DNA of 64,000 nucleotides from Protonemura montana (lineage: Eukaryota; Arthropoda; Insecta; Plecoptera; Nemouridae), in contig OX387602.1 of NCBI GenBank assembly GCA_947568835.1, forward strand, positions 24,603,021-24,667,020, written 5' to 3'. Below are positions 1 through 12,900 of this stretch, piece after piece. A model generated the notes under the pieces. It made no database searches. It saw only the letters and a program-made list of their open reading frames with translations, and was not told the DNA's origin. A program made the position numbers and the translations under genes. The number at the start of each line of letters is the position of its first letter. The first letter of the stretch is position 1.

Positions 1-344
1 ATAGCAACTGATGATAATATGGTCAGCTGCTACCTAGCAACCTACGTTTGACCTATCTATCTGTATACCCTAAACTCGAGCGCGACCCAGCAACCCAATG
101 TATGGTCACGAGCAAAGATAGACTAGTAAAACCGTTGAGTGTGCATCCTTGTAACCTTCGGTTATAACCTTCGGTCACGAGACACTGGACTGAAAATGTG
201 TAATTAGCCACCCAAATTATCTTAGTCAGAATTATCTCTTGATGATTGAACCAAATTTAAAAGGAGCATGCTTTAAAAAATATTATGCATATACCTAATA
301 TTTTGAATTTTGAATTGGTGAATAAAATATTTGGCTCCGCTTAG
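1..344. other. Upstream intronic DNA of the channel gene
   Basis: No coding exon is visible in this stretch. It should be intron of the DEG/ENaC gene, because the first recognisable exon (from 345) is already extracellular sequence and the first membrane helix is absent. The only structure I see is a short direct repeat of AACCTTCGGT at about 155-176. Confidence 0.5.
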
Positions 345-3010
345 GAAACTTTTCGAGGTGCTTGAGGAGGACAAGTACTATGGATTCATTGAGCAACTGG
401 CTGAGATCATTCAGCCGGAGCAAGTCGATACGTTTCAATACAACATCAGTCGACTAGCAAAAGTACTGCGATCACGAAACCTCAACATGGAAGCGATTAT
501 GTTGAAGGTAATTTGATGCAGATTAAGTAATTCTATTACTATTCTAGCAAGAAATTATTATTTAAAAGATTGCACATTATTATAAAAAAAAAATATATTT
601 TTTACAAGATTTTTTATAATTATACAAGATTGATTCATATTAAACGTAACCTAAAGAATATAGGTTTTTTATTTTTATCAACCTTCCAGACAATCTTAGA
701 GCTCAGAGAGAGAAAAGAAATGTTTTGAAAGAAATTGCAAAGACATTACTTTACAATCATGATCTTTTATACCGTAGACAAATTTTGTTTGGTAAAAAAT
801 TGTAAATATAGCATGTAAGTTGGAAACAATGACTATCATTTTAAAATTTATTTTTAACTTTGACTGATTACATATATTTTTTTTAGCTGTATATTTAATT
901 TTTTTAACTCAAAAAAAGTGTTTTGCAAAAAAAAAAAAAACACAATACAATATAATTGAGATAAGAAAATTGTCTTTTGCAGCTCACACAACCATGTAAC
1001 TCCATGATGGTGAAGTGCAAATGGCGAGGCGAAGTAATGGACTGCTCCAAGTTGTTCTCGATGCAAAAGTCGGATGCTGGTTTCTGCTGTTCCTTCAATT
1101 ACATACCACCCGAGAGAGCAAACTTGAAGTAACTTATTTTTATTTATTTGTGTATGTAATATTTTTCAATTCATATTTCAATGCAAAGTACTCTTCCTGC
1201 ATCTTTCTAGGAAGGTACCATTAAGGGTCAATGGAGCAGGATATCTGTCTGGAATATCAATTTTGGTCGACCCTCGTCTGGAGGATTACTACGCTGCTTT
1301 GTTTTCTTTCTACGGACTTCAAGTACTGGTCCATTCCCCGAGAGACTATCCGGAGGTTTCGGCAAACGCATTCATTTTAGCACCACGAAAAGTAGCATTT
1401 CTCCAGGTTTGGAATTTAAACATACTTTAATTAAAGGTACAATTTCATAAAAAAGTGAGCTTTGGTTAACTATGCTCCAAAACATAAATTCATATTGCTT
1501 ACAGAAAACATGGCCCTGACGCACTGCAAAAAGCATGTGAACAAAGCTAATTTAACTCCATTCACTAACAACTTATATTTTCAATTTATTTCCATATAGG
1601 TGTCAGCGGCAATAACGTACAGTGCCCCGAATGTTCGAAGCCTCGATCCACAACAGAGGCAATGCGTTTTCGCAGATGAACGTACTCTTATGATCAACGG
1701 AGACAATTCTCGATACACATTTGCCAACTGCCTGATGCAATGCAAACTCGAATACATGGACCGCATTTGCAACTGCACGCCATATTTCTATCCCGATGCT
1801 GAACGAGTGCGTCAATGTGGCCTCGAAGATGTCATGTGCTTAGCAACTCATAGGCGTAAGCGCAATAAGCTATAAGAGCATTATACTCTCCGTCATGTTA
1901 TAGAAGCCTCCAGGAAAATTTTAGCAAAGAAAAATCACTTCAAAAAATTAGGAAACTGCATTTCCTGTTAACATTTTAATATTTTTGCAGTACATTTACC
2001 ACAATTATGAAAGGTATAGTCATAGCTGACAGTATTGAATATGCATTGTAGTTTCAAATCTTCCAGGGTTGTTTAACAATTTGCAAGCCACTCGACCGGT
2101 CCCTGGCTTGTCCGACAAGGAAGAAGCAATGTCCTGCGACTGTGACCCTACTTGCAACGACATCACTTATTCAGCCGAGATCTCTCAAGGAGATTTCTTC
2201 AAGAGCGAATATGATAGAACGAATTTCTTGTAAGCACTTTAAACTTTTTGTTCAAAAATCGTGCATATTTTTAAGTTTGGTTTAGGGCCTCATGCCTCGT
2301 AGATTTAACAATAATTCAAAACACCCAGTACCAACAACATATGAAAAGTTAATAGGTAAGTTGCTTTTCAGCAAAGGAGTTGAGCTGGCTAACCACTCCA
2401 TACTCCATGTCTACTTCAAGGACATTTCTGTTCTTCGATTCCGCAGAGATGTAATCTACAGCTGGAATGATCTTCTTTGTAAGACTAAGTATAAAAACCC
2501 TTGGAAAATTCGATGAATGATACATGACACAATGCCAACTTGCGTGTTGAACCTATCGTCTTGCTTATCCGTCTTGTTTGCATGTAGTACCCAAACATAG
2601 ATTGGCATACACGCAATAGGTACTATGCAATCTGACAGATATGGCCTGTGGTCTAGGCCCTAGAAAATATTACGTGTATATCTGTGTTGAGAGCAAAGCC
2701 ACCTCATATGCAGAGGATGCTTAGCTAGAAATCTTGTGCTATTCTTTCACCATATGATCAATTCTCTAAGCTTGATTTTCCTGTTCCAGCATCTTTTGGT
2801 GGAATTGTGGGACTCTGTCTTGGCAGTAGTCTTCTCAGCCTGATGGAAATGATCTACTTTTTCATTGTTCGGCCTGCATTCGGCCCTGGGAAGAAATCTG
2901 CCAAAAGATCTCCTCATGTTTTTCGTCTTAAAGTGCAGCCCCAGCCATTGTCAACATCTACTAACAGAAAAATTAGACATCTTCGACCAGCATTTGATTG
3001 GGTTCTTTAA
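345..3010 (+). CDS. DEG/ENaC sodium channel, pickpocket type (5'-partial)
   Basis: This is the 3' part of an amiloride-sensitive, degenerin-type sodium channel subunit at the plasma membrane. Exons read as 345-507, 983-1128, 1211-1406, 1600-1855, 2067-2229, 2372-2478 and 2790-3010, with matching phases and GT-AG borders. The second exon carries the family pattern C-x-W-x-G...C then F and GFCCSFN. The middle exons encode the cysteine-rich loop (NCTPYFYP, then CDCDPTCND). The last exon encodes the second membrane helix, with the selectivity-filter pattern G-S-S in GLCLGSSLLSL followed by MEMIYFFIVRP, and a basic cytoplasmic tail. The amino terminus and first helix lie before the window. The pickpocket assignment follows from the arthropod-style cysteine pattern; which subfamily member it is cannot be told. 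The exact start of the first exon (acceptor at 343-344) is the least certain border. Confidence 0.9.
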
Positions 3011-4073
3011 ATAAGTTATGTGAAAGGAAAGAATAAAGGCTAGCTATTTGTCGTCATAGTTATGCTCAACATTTGTTGGAACTTACTGTGGGCCAGATAT
3101 ATTCAAACAAATCAACGATGAGAGAATATTTTTTAGCAAAATATCTTGAAAAATCTGCCAAAATTTCCCTTTTTCCTGGTAGCTTTCAATTTAATAGTTT
3201 CCAAGCTAATAAATAGAGCATGTAGATAAGATTTAATTGAGAAGTTAAAGAAGAAATTAAGCATTCTGTGATCGAGACTGGAATGAATTAAAGAAAATTT
3301 CAAGAAAACGTCGCAGCATGGAAAAGAAAGGAAATTATTGGCGTGGATCATTTGGGTACAATATTTAAAAAAAAGTAAGTGGACACAAATAAAAACCTTC
3401 TTTTTTAAGAAAAAAGTTTTCTTTAAATTTTCCTTAAAATCAAATGTTTGAGAATATAACACGATCATTTAAAAATTTTGACCTTAGGCCCCACTTGAAA
3501 ACGAGGGCCACTTTTAACTGACAAAAACCAGCTAATTTTGCACGGCTAAATTGAAGCTAGAATCGTGATAATTGATGAGTGTAGTGATCGAACGGAGCAG
3601 AGTGAAATCTGTTGTTTGTTCGTTTTTTGTTAGGCTTCTCGTTTTCTCATCCCAAAATATCACTACTCTCATTTTATAAAGCAACTCAAATTGCGTTTGC
3701 GAAGTCCTAGTAGCGACTATGCAACATGATAACCGTTCCATATGGTCTTTGGCCGTGACTGCCGTGCAAAGTCACTGCAAAATATCAATCCCTCAAGATA
3801 TATTTGATATATTTGTGCTTTCTAAATGGAACATAACGATTTTCGCGTTCTTTCTTGTGAACAGACACTGGAGGTGGAATACGTTATAATTTTAAATCCC
3901 TCGCGGCAACAGCTGGCTCAGATGTGCTAGGTTAGGTTAGGCAGCCTGCTAATAGTAAAGTCCGTCAAGTCAAGGAAGACACCTGAAAAGAAGGTGCAAA
4001 ATTAGCTTTCAGTTATTGAGCTTCCCATGTTCTCTCCAACAACGGTGTAGAGACAGACCGTTAATATCTTTTA
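3011..4073. other. Intergenic, with mRpL3 promoter candidate
   Basis: This holds the 3' flank of the channel gene (AATAAA at about 3032) and then the 5' flank of mRpL3. No gene is supported; a 111-codon open frame on the minus strand at 3133-3468 is low-complexity F/K-rich sequence. A 24-bp word at 3688-3711 recurs almost exactly before DNAJB11 and may be a promoter element. A short GGTTAGGTTAGG stretch lies near 3930. Confidence 0.6.
3688..3711 (+). promoter_or_regulatory. Shared promoter word, copy 1
   Basis: A 24-bp word with core TTGCGTTTGCGAAG and end CCTAGT lies 363 bp before the mRpL3 start codon. The same word, with only two C/T differences, is at 55678-55701 before DNAJB11. The two genes are unrelated, so a shared core-promoter or replication-factor site is possible. 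This is inferred from repetition only. Confidence 0.4.
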
Positions 4074-6058
4074 ATGGCATTCTTCACATCTATTCGTTGC
4101 CCCCGGGCTGCACAGCAAGGTTTTAACATATTAAGAGAGAGGTTAGTTCACGCATCGGATTCATGTTACAAAATAATACAAAATATATCTTTGCATTTAC
4201 AAACAAAACTTAACCTCCTTTTTGTTTTTAGTTTTGATGCAGCTTTTACTCAAGTCCGAGGGAAAAAACAACTTAATCGACCAAGGCTGCGGTTTCCAAC
4301 TTGGTTTCTGCGGAAAGAACGTGTTGTATGTCGAAATTTTACAATTCCCTGTTTCATATGCAGTTTGTGTGGACAAATTATTTTACTGCATTCTGCAGGA
4401 ACTTTAATAGGTGTTATGCCTAAGCCAAGTTGACATTTGCTTTTGGTACCGAAAAATCAACCTAAAAAACTAAAGTTTGTTTTTTGCAGCTACACAAAGA
4501 TGATTTGACTCCTGAAAATTCATCGTTTATCAAGGATATGGTCCATGAAAAATATGGCCATCCAGCAATCATTAGTGGCATTAGCTCTTATCAACAAAGC
4601 CCTTTAAAAGCAGAGCCTTTTGAAAGAGGAACTTGGTCTCTGGGATCAAAAAGAGCGGGCCTCATAGCTCGCAAAATTGGAAATTATCCAATGTGGCTGA
4701 AGGATGGAACGAAGATACAAACCACTTTGCTTCAAGTCAGTTTTGCTCCAAAACTGAGTTGTTAGATTTTGCCATAATGATTACATAGATATTTTCTTAA
4801 CTCCCCACACTCTTTCATAAAATGTTTCTTAACAGGTAGTGGACAATCATGTCGTACGTTATATACCTCCAGAGGAATATACTCCTACACGACCTCCCAA
4901 GACGAGACGTAGAATAGAAAATAAGTTTGGGTGCCTTGTTGTTGGTGCAGAGAGTGTTGATCCTCAAACGGTAATTTTTATTTGCTTGGCAATGCATTGA
5001 GATTTCAGGTTGTCATATAAATTTTGGGTTTATTCTGTGGCTTAATAGCTTATTGCAAAATGACCTAGTATTGTAAACTGCCATAAATTGTATCTGAATA
5101 AATCTGATTTTTTTTTTCCAGTTGACTAAAGAATACTGTGGTCTCTTCAATAGCTCGGGAGTCATGCCGAAAAGAGTTTTAGGAAGGTTTCTTGTGACCC
5201 CAGATGCTGCCATTCAACCAGGAACTCCTTTATTTGCTTCCCACTTTCAAGTCGGTGACGTTGTAGATGTTCGGGGGAAAACGTGGGTATTATGGCAACA
5301 AATCGGCAAATTTAGTAATGTGTCATTTCAAAGATATCTCTTCATAGTGTCCTTCCACTTTATTAACCTGGGTTTTGTTTGTGTTAGTGTCGACCGAGGC
5401 TTCCAGGGTGTGATGAAGCGCCACGGTTTCCACGGAATGCCAGCGTCGCACGGCGTGACCAAGACTCACCGGCGAGGTGGCAACATTGGCGCTGGAGGGG
5501 CAAAGGCCCGTGTCTGGCCTGGCACCAAAATGCCGGGACATATGGGAAACCAGCACCGGATTCTTCGTGGTCTTCGGGTATGTTCTCTTCTGCAGGGAAT
5601 CCATAGTTAACTAATTATTATTTTATGGCATAAAATTGCTGTTTCTGAGTGTAGCTTCATCAAAGGTTTTGAACCATTACAGTTTACTTCATCTACATTA
5701 TTGATTTATGTCATTTCCAGATTTGGCGAATTAACACGAAATACAACGTCTTGTGGGTCCAGGGAACCGCAATTGCTGGAGAAACAAACTCGATTGTGTA
5801 CATTTACGACACAATTCTGCCCTTGAGGTTTGTTAGGACACTGCAAATGGCTGACTATATTCTTTAATGTAGTTTACAGTTGGATAGTGATACTCAAAAA
5901 AGTGAACTACAACTACTTTCATTTGCAGGAAAATGAAATCTGCACCTCGTTTTCCAACATATTACCCTGAGGATGAAGATGCATTGCCTGAGGAAATCTA
6001 CGATGATGCGATTCACCCCTCCACGTTTCCTACCATAACTTACCAGGAGAGCAAATAA
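4074..6058 (+). CDS. MRPL3: Mitochondrial ribosomal protein L3 (uL3m)
   Basis: This encodes the mitochondrial large-subunit ribosomal protein uL3m, which binds 23S-like rRNA near the exit-tunnel side and peptidyl-transferase centre. Eight exons join in phase: 4074-4141, 4232-4325, 4490-4735, 4836-4970, 5122-5282, 5388-5577, 5721-5827 and 5929-6058, giving 376 residues, close to the roughly 350 residues of vertebrate MRPL3. The hallmark L3 stretch GFQGVMKRHGFHG, then SHGVTKTHRRGG and RVWPGTKMPGHMG, lies in exon 6. The amino end is basic and poor in acids, as expected for a mitochondrial targeting peptide. SLGSKRAGLIARKIG and a WLKDG motif precede the central insert. The carboxyl tail (FPTYYPEDE...EEIYDD) is the acidic metazoan mitochondrial extension. 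The start at 4074 is the first in-frame ATG and gives a plausible presequence. The gene is tail-to-tail with DNA-PKcs, 475 bp apart. Confidence 0.96.
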
Positions 6059-6533
6059 TCTCAATGCAATCACCAAAACATTTTTTTTTACCCACTTATT
6101 CTGACTTTGAAACCTATAAGTTTGGAGTTAGGAACATTTTGTATTCCAAAGCAAGCTTTTAGAAGTCGAGGCAATTTACATTGGCAACCTGTTTGGTGCA
6201 GTAGTATGTTTAATTATTTGATTTGCCAAAACAGAAACTCATTCATTGCTGTAAGATATTGGACACAAAGATTGTAAGTAGGATCAGAGCTGTAAGATAT
6301 TGACCTGGGAACATTAAATTGAAAGTCCTAAGTCCTAACCGGTGTTTTTTTTTAGTATCGTAATTTTGACCATTTTCTCTTTGCTCAGTCTACCCTTGCT
6401 GCGGCTGTTTAAGGATTTTGTGAAAAGAACAGGTATGTTGGCAAAATGAATTCTGACTCATTTCAAAGGAACAAATTTTAGGAACTTTTATATAAATATA
6501 TATTACATCACTCACAGTTTCATTTACCAAGTT
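6059..6533. other. Convergent 3' flanks of mRpL3 and PRKDC
   Basis: Only untranslated sequence is expected here, shared by the two convergent genes. No open frame of interest and no clear repeat were seen. A possible short direct repeat around GTAAGATATTG occurs at about 6250 and 6290. Confidence 0.5.
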
Positions 6534-6905
6534 TCAAACCCATGGTTCCCAGCCTATGTAAGTCTTGGCCAGAATGTGTTCATCAGTTGATTGGTCGAGC
6601 AGACATTTCACCTGAAACGAAACAGCTTGCTTGTATATTTCTTAGAACATAAAGTGTCTGAATATTTAACCAGTCCCGTTTCCAACGCACCTGGTCTTCA
6701 GCGGAGAGCATGTTGGCTGGCAGACTGGCCCTGGCATTATGGTGTAGATCACCGGAGGCCACCTCAATGTACTTGCTGAGTAAATCCGCTGCAAACCCTC
6801 CCAGCTGCAAGTCGGCGCACGTCGCCGCCGCTGGGTTCTGTCCCTCCAGCTTACACTGAGATGCAGCAATCTTCACCCGCGCAAACTGCACCTCCCTCAC
6901 ATCAA
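6534..6905 (-). CDS. PRKDC: PRKDC C-terminal region and FATC
   Basis: The last two exons, 6691-6905 and 6534-6611, encode the extreme carboxyl end. The first has [19 protein letters not shown] and [15 protein letters not shown], matching the human block around LAGANPAVITCDELLLG. The second encodes [14 protein letters not shown] and ends in GWEPWV before TGA. FATC is needed for kinase activity in all PIKKs, and its bulky aromatic residues are kept. The final methionine of vertebrate DNA-PKcs is valine here. The last exon was found by reading past the 6691 donor. Confidence 0.93.
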
Positions 6906-9900
6906 CTGAAATAATCAACAACAGCAATTAATCCATTGTCTGATTAAAACTTGTGAATCATCCATAGATTTTATCTATTTTTAAGTTATACCATTGTCAT
7001 CGGCTTGCAACATGTCAGGATTGTTACTCGATGCCTTCCAAGCATGATTACGCCAATCTATCGATGGCTCTCGAATGAAAACCTCCATGGTTGCCATCAG
7101 CAGGCTTGCAGACATTTCGCTTCGTAAGGCTCGAATACAATGCAACATAGTCTCTCGAAACAGTCCTGCAAACATTCCCATCATTCAAGAAACCAGTCAC
7201 TATAGTTGGCACAAACAAAATTTTAGGATTACTCAAATACGAACGGCTTCTTAGTTAATCCTGTGATTACGATCTTTCTTGAATTCGTAAGTGGATAAAT
7301 ATCACAAATGACAACTTAATAATCTAATAATTTCTAGTTCAATATTCCTGATCATGCAAAAAAATAAAAGCAACAATCCAGAGAAAAAGTACTGTTGAAG
7401 CTATACCGTGTTCCTTCATCGGCTGCATTAGGTTAACGATATGCGGAGTCAATCGGAACGGCATGAGTTCCGGTAAGCCGAGGACATGTGTTGCGGTGCC
7501 GAAAGCAAAGCCGAAGTCAATTCCCAGGCAACGTCCTCGTCGTGTGTCAATCAGGCAGTTGCTGAGATGCCGGTCTCCAATACCGAGCAGCCAGTGGCCA
7601 ATGGCCATGGCCGAGTAGCTCGTAACTATGCCTTGCCGCAACGAGAAGAACTCTTCCGGCGAGCGGCACAGGCTGTGTGTTGCTCGCCTGGCAAGTGTTG
7701 GGTTGTTAATCTTTTGCATCACAGTCAAATTTCATATAGCAGAACTCAAAAGCAATAAAAGTGCATATGAAAGTATTTTTTACCTGAAAATATCCCAAGG
7801 AACCATGTTTACTCTTTGCCGGAATTCAGAAATTGCTTTTTGCCTTGAGTATCCCAGAAAAATATTTTTGCACCAAACTGGTATTGAGATTTTCTGAAAT
7901 TCGCCAAGAATTTTTTGGCTAAGAAAATAAAGTCAAATTATGAATTATTACAATTACAAGCCTTACACCATCTATTTTAAATGTTTTAAGTTAACAGATT
8001 TGCTATACTAAACTTCACTTTGGAATCTAAATAGAAAAACAAAAAACATGAGATTTGACTCAGAACCAGTCACCAAAATTAATTGAAAGCTCAGTGCAAG
8101 AAGAGCATGTTCATTCAAGAACTACATGTCTACTCTGGCAAAAAATGACTAGTTATGAATTTAATAATTGCTTCGTTCCCAATCACTAGGCACCGACACG
8201 TCAAAACCTTGCCAAAAGTAGCATCAGTATAATAATGTACAATCGAAGTGAGCTAAGGCTAGTAACCCTATTCAAAAACAAGAAAATTTCCGTGTTTCCT
8301 ACACACACAGTTTTAAGCAGTTTTAAAATGAGTGTTATTTTTTTAAACCAATGTCTTGACCATTTCCTGGGTTCCTATGACCAAAACACACCTAGACTCT
8401 AGGCTTCTATGAACCTGTGTATTTTATTATTATATATAACAGTAAATATACAATATATTACGCAACAAGTGTTGCGTAAGTGATTATTTAGCATATTTTA
8501 CTTACTACGTCAATTGCTCACTGCCTGTGAACGTCTCTAGCATAATTTCCTTCAGTGACTTTGTGTGAGACACCCATTGAATTAAGCCGTGTCGGCTTGA
8601 CAATGGAATAACCTAAAAGAATACAGATTATAAGTAATATTTCCTCAAATCTACATGACAAGGAAAGTTTAAACTACATATAACGGTGGTCACTGTACTT
8701 GATAGGTATCAATGCGTAGTTGTCGATCGCTGCAGTTTGAGTCCTGATTGAAAATTTTGTTCATAAGACCAAACAGTTGCTGTATGCGTTGGTCCTGCCG
8801 AAGGTCCTCTCCGAACTTCACCAAGTACGGATATTCGCGAGCGTCGTTGCCGATTATAGTTATACGAATCGGACAACGAGCTGAAGGAAGCATTTCCACC
8901 TGCAATAAAAATAAACCGCTAAATTTTTCTCTGCAGGTTTAGGAAAATAATTGGAAAATTAACAGGTAACTAAAGCTTTAAGAAAAGCTTTAGCTTTAAG
9001 CCTTAGCTTTACAAAAAATGCACTTGCATTCTGATTGAATCCAACAATAGTAATGTGGTGATGTGGCAGAGGCTTGTTTTCTCCATCATACTGGCCTGGT
9101 ATCTCAATGGCAGTGTTTCTTTTTGATGCCTTGAAGTTGTGCAGCCATGGACTGTAGTCCTTCAGCAATTTGTTCCGTCCTCGAGTAATCTCAATCTCTC
9201 TATGGATTGATAACAAAGTGTTCTTGAGCAGGGACAACTTTGCAGGCTCCATTGACAAGCCATCATATTCTGCTTGAAGTCTGGCTTCGTATTTCTCATT
9301 TGCCAAGAATGCTTTGCCATGGACAGCATTGTCCGATGGCGTGCGGTCCAGGAATGATTCTTTCATCATGTTCAGGAAACTTTTGTTGATAAAAAAGTCA
9401 AAATTTGCTGGCTTTTTATCAATCAATGAGATCAGCTGATGAATGTGGTATTTTAGAATTGCTTCTGGTTGCCCGAAACAAGACAGCGCTCCAAGCAAAC
9501 CTTCGGTAGCTTTGTCATCTTGTAGTTGTAAAGTCAGCCTAAAACATTAAGTCATAAATAATGTTAATAGAAGAAGTTGTTAGAATACAACGTGTTGAAA
9601 TGCTAATGGCAGCTTTTCAGAATGCAAGTAAATGATATTAAGACATGGTATCATCTTAAATATAATAGTTTAAAAATTAAACTAGTCTAAATTGCACGAA
9701 TATAACTGAAAACTGATAAATTGCTTCTAATTTAATTTATTAGGTTATTTGTTATTCTTTAGGTTCACCAGTCAAATTTTAGTCATGAGAAAAATATCTA
9801 AGGACCAAAAATGGAACTATTATCAAAGTCAATGTGCCCTGAAAAGACCAAAAGGAGTCCATAATATAATGTTCTTACCGCGCTGTTAGCGACCTCGTAT

Positions 9901-12900
9901 GATCTCCTGCCTGGTCGGGCGCATACTTGAACGTCTCCTTGCTGAGGCGGAATGCATACTTGACGGCGTTGGGGTAGGCGGTGGCCAGCCGCATGACGAG
10001 TGGCTCGAGGGCGGCAACGGCAGGGGAGTCAATGCAGCCGAGGATCTGATTCAGCCAGCTCAGGAACATCCATTCTGGCACCGCACCACTCTGTTGGGAC
10101 AAAATAGGGATACTTGTATGATACCTATTCCTAATGAGGGGGCAAGATTTAACTTCAGCAGGAGGGGAAGAGACAAATGCCTGTAAGTTGTCAAATCATT
10201 TAAAAGAATATAAACGTTCAAACGTACAGTTACCCTTTTTTGGTTCTGATGTTTTTCAATTTGTGGTAACTCGATATGTTTCTTGGTTTAGAATTATGGA
10301 ACTTCGTAATGCAGTCTACTTCATTAACATTAAGATTAAAACATTAACCATTAAACATTATTAAACATTAAGAAAAGTAAGAACCAGAGGCTAGACAAAA
10401 AATAATAGAAAACAGCGATCAGTGAGGTCTGTTTCTAACATTTCTAAATTGTTAGCTAGCTTACCTCTTGTATGAAGTTATTTCGAAAGATTGCATCGTT
10501 TGAGGTCAACTCTGGCATTTCCAGTATCCAAGGGAAAAGCTGTCTCGCGTCACGCGAATCGTGCTTCATGGCTCTAAGTACAGAAGTAGCAACGTCCACA
10601 TGACGAGACAAACTGCGATTGAACTTTGCCAGCTCCAAATACGCTTCCGCAATAGTTTTGACAGTCTCACAGCTTTGGGTCTCGGTACTGTTCATCTGGT
10701 TCTTTAAGATATCCTCTGCTTTGTTTGCAGCCTTGCGCAGAGATAAAAGCACATTCTCTCTGAGACTTGCTAGTACTTCAGTATGGCTATTAAAAACAAT
10801 AAATAACATTAAAAAGTGAGAATGTTTTTAATTAGTTGGTAGGTGGTGTTAATGAAACAAACAATGTAATGAAACTGACCTTGAGGGTTCAACTCTGAGC
10901 CGAGTTCCAATTTTCATCAACAAATCTTCGCCCAAGTAGCCTGTTTGTAAAATCTTTAGTACGCTGCGAGTTATGGCACAATCATGGAGGTGAGCACGAG
11001 GAGATAATTCAGCATTTGGTAATATGCTCATCCGATCTGAAAACAGAAACATAATTCACGAAGTCATGAATCAGCTAAATCTTACATTTCACCTGGGTTG
11101 CAGCCTGCCGACTTTCTGTTCACGAATGGCAAAATAACTTCTATCTTCATTGATTGGCATCGACAGATTTAGTCCTGGATATTCCAAGTCTCTACCCGTA
11201 GTTTAGTTTAACTAGCTTGGAACTAATGAACTGCAAATCTCACCATATTCATCCCAAGCACGAATGAGCCACTCTGATTTCTCTTTGGCTGTGTCAGAAT
11301 TTTGAGCTCCAAGCCATTTAACCTGACTTTTAGCAAGGATCCATTCCAATTTCACGTTCTCATCGCGTGACAATTTTTCCCACTGTAAACAAACAGCACT
11401 TTTTTTGAGTAAATTGGATGAATTGAAAGAAAACATTCAGGGAGCTTGACGCAATCCTTACCCGACTTGATTTCATCACATATTTTCTGGCAACGTAAAA
11501 GTTATTTTGGTCCAATGCCATTTTGACCATTGACAACTCCATATGACTTCTAGCATCCTCCATGTCTACTCCAGCCGTTGGCAAATGCCACTTCATTTTG
11601 CGTAAAAGGTGGAACCTACAATTTAATAACGTGAGAATTAAGTGTTTTTATCTTGTTATTTCTCAAGTCACAACTTGAAATACTTGCCGGTATTCCATCC
11701 TTGTGTCCCACAAAAGCAGCGAGTCTCCGCTCGATGGTAAGTTGTTTTTCCATTGCAGCACTAAGCTTCTGGCTTCACATTCAAAGCGGTCATCATCAGT
11801 GCATCCGGCAAATGACAAAAAAGCCTGGAAGAGGAATTTCACAATCCAAGATCTACGACAGCTAAAGACATCATATTGTAAGAAACATTCTGGAATTATG
11901 GCTACTCACAAGTATTTCCCCTAAGGTCTGTATGTTGATGATCATCTCCGCGCGAAGCTTTTGAGAAAATGGACTCATCTGTGACCACTTGTCCAAGAAA
12001 ATTGACTTTTTGCTTTCACTGTAAAAGCGAGACCGCTCATAGTCTGTCTTTAGGATGTAGAGAATGGACATTTCCTCACTGAACTCATTCTAAGAAACAT
12101 AATCAGTACACGTAAGTAATAATGCTACAATAACTAATATAATATATAGTTTATATTTTAGATGCAGCTGAAACACTCAAGACAAGAAAATTTCTCAAAG
12201 ATAATAGTTTTTAGAAAAATGTGTTGCTGAATTGGAAACAAGTCATTACAACTTTAAATAGTTTATGAAATTTGCCTAATTTTTGTTGTCGATACGAACA
12301 CAATGAACCAAAAAAGCTTGCCAAGAATGATTTAAGTCGAATACCCAACTGACCTTGAGGTGCTGTGCCCGCTCCATGTTTTGCATCCACCCCTGAACAA
12401 GAATCTCAAGCATTGCGCACTTGCGTGGGTCATGCAGATGCGCCAGGACCATCAACGGCAGTATCTCGTTCCGACTGGATCTGTCTTTCCACAAAGCATC
12501 CACTTCGGTCTCTCCTCCAACATGCTTGTAGATCTCTCTGGTGAGAGAGTCCCACTCCGACAGGTGAGCCAAGCACTACACACAACAAAACAATCCTAAG
12601 ACTTCAACAGAGTTGGTAGCCTTCTGGGCCAGCTTGTTTGTTGGTGGTTGTTTTTGAAGTTTACTAATAGTTACTAATGAAAGCTGTACGACGCATTTGA
12701 GTAGCGATTTTTTACCACAGTTACTAATATGTTCCTCATTTGCAAAAAAACGCATGTGAATCACCAGAGTTTTCTATCATAAATTCTTTGAACTAAAAAA
12801 AAATCCAAATAGATTCTGTATGCTTTTAAATAAACTATGAAAGTTGGGAAAACAGCAAGAAGATTGTAGAAAAATAGGACTCAATCCTTTCTTTGAGGAA

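Noticed and set aside
3133..3468. 111-codon minus frame rich in F, K and L
   Set aside because: Low-complexity AT-rich DNA with no splice context or motif.
3925..3940. Telomere-like TTAGG units
   Set aside because: Only two units; not a telomeric array.
11088..11197. Open minus-strand segment looking like an extra PRKDC exon
   Set aside because: Its end phase does not fit the next exon, whereas joining 11244-11382 directly to 10880-11036 does.
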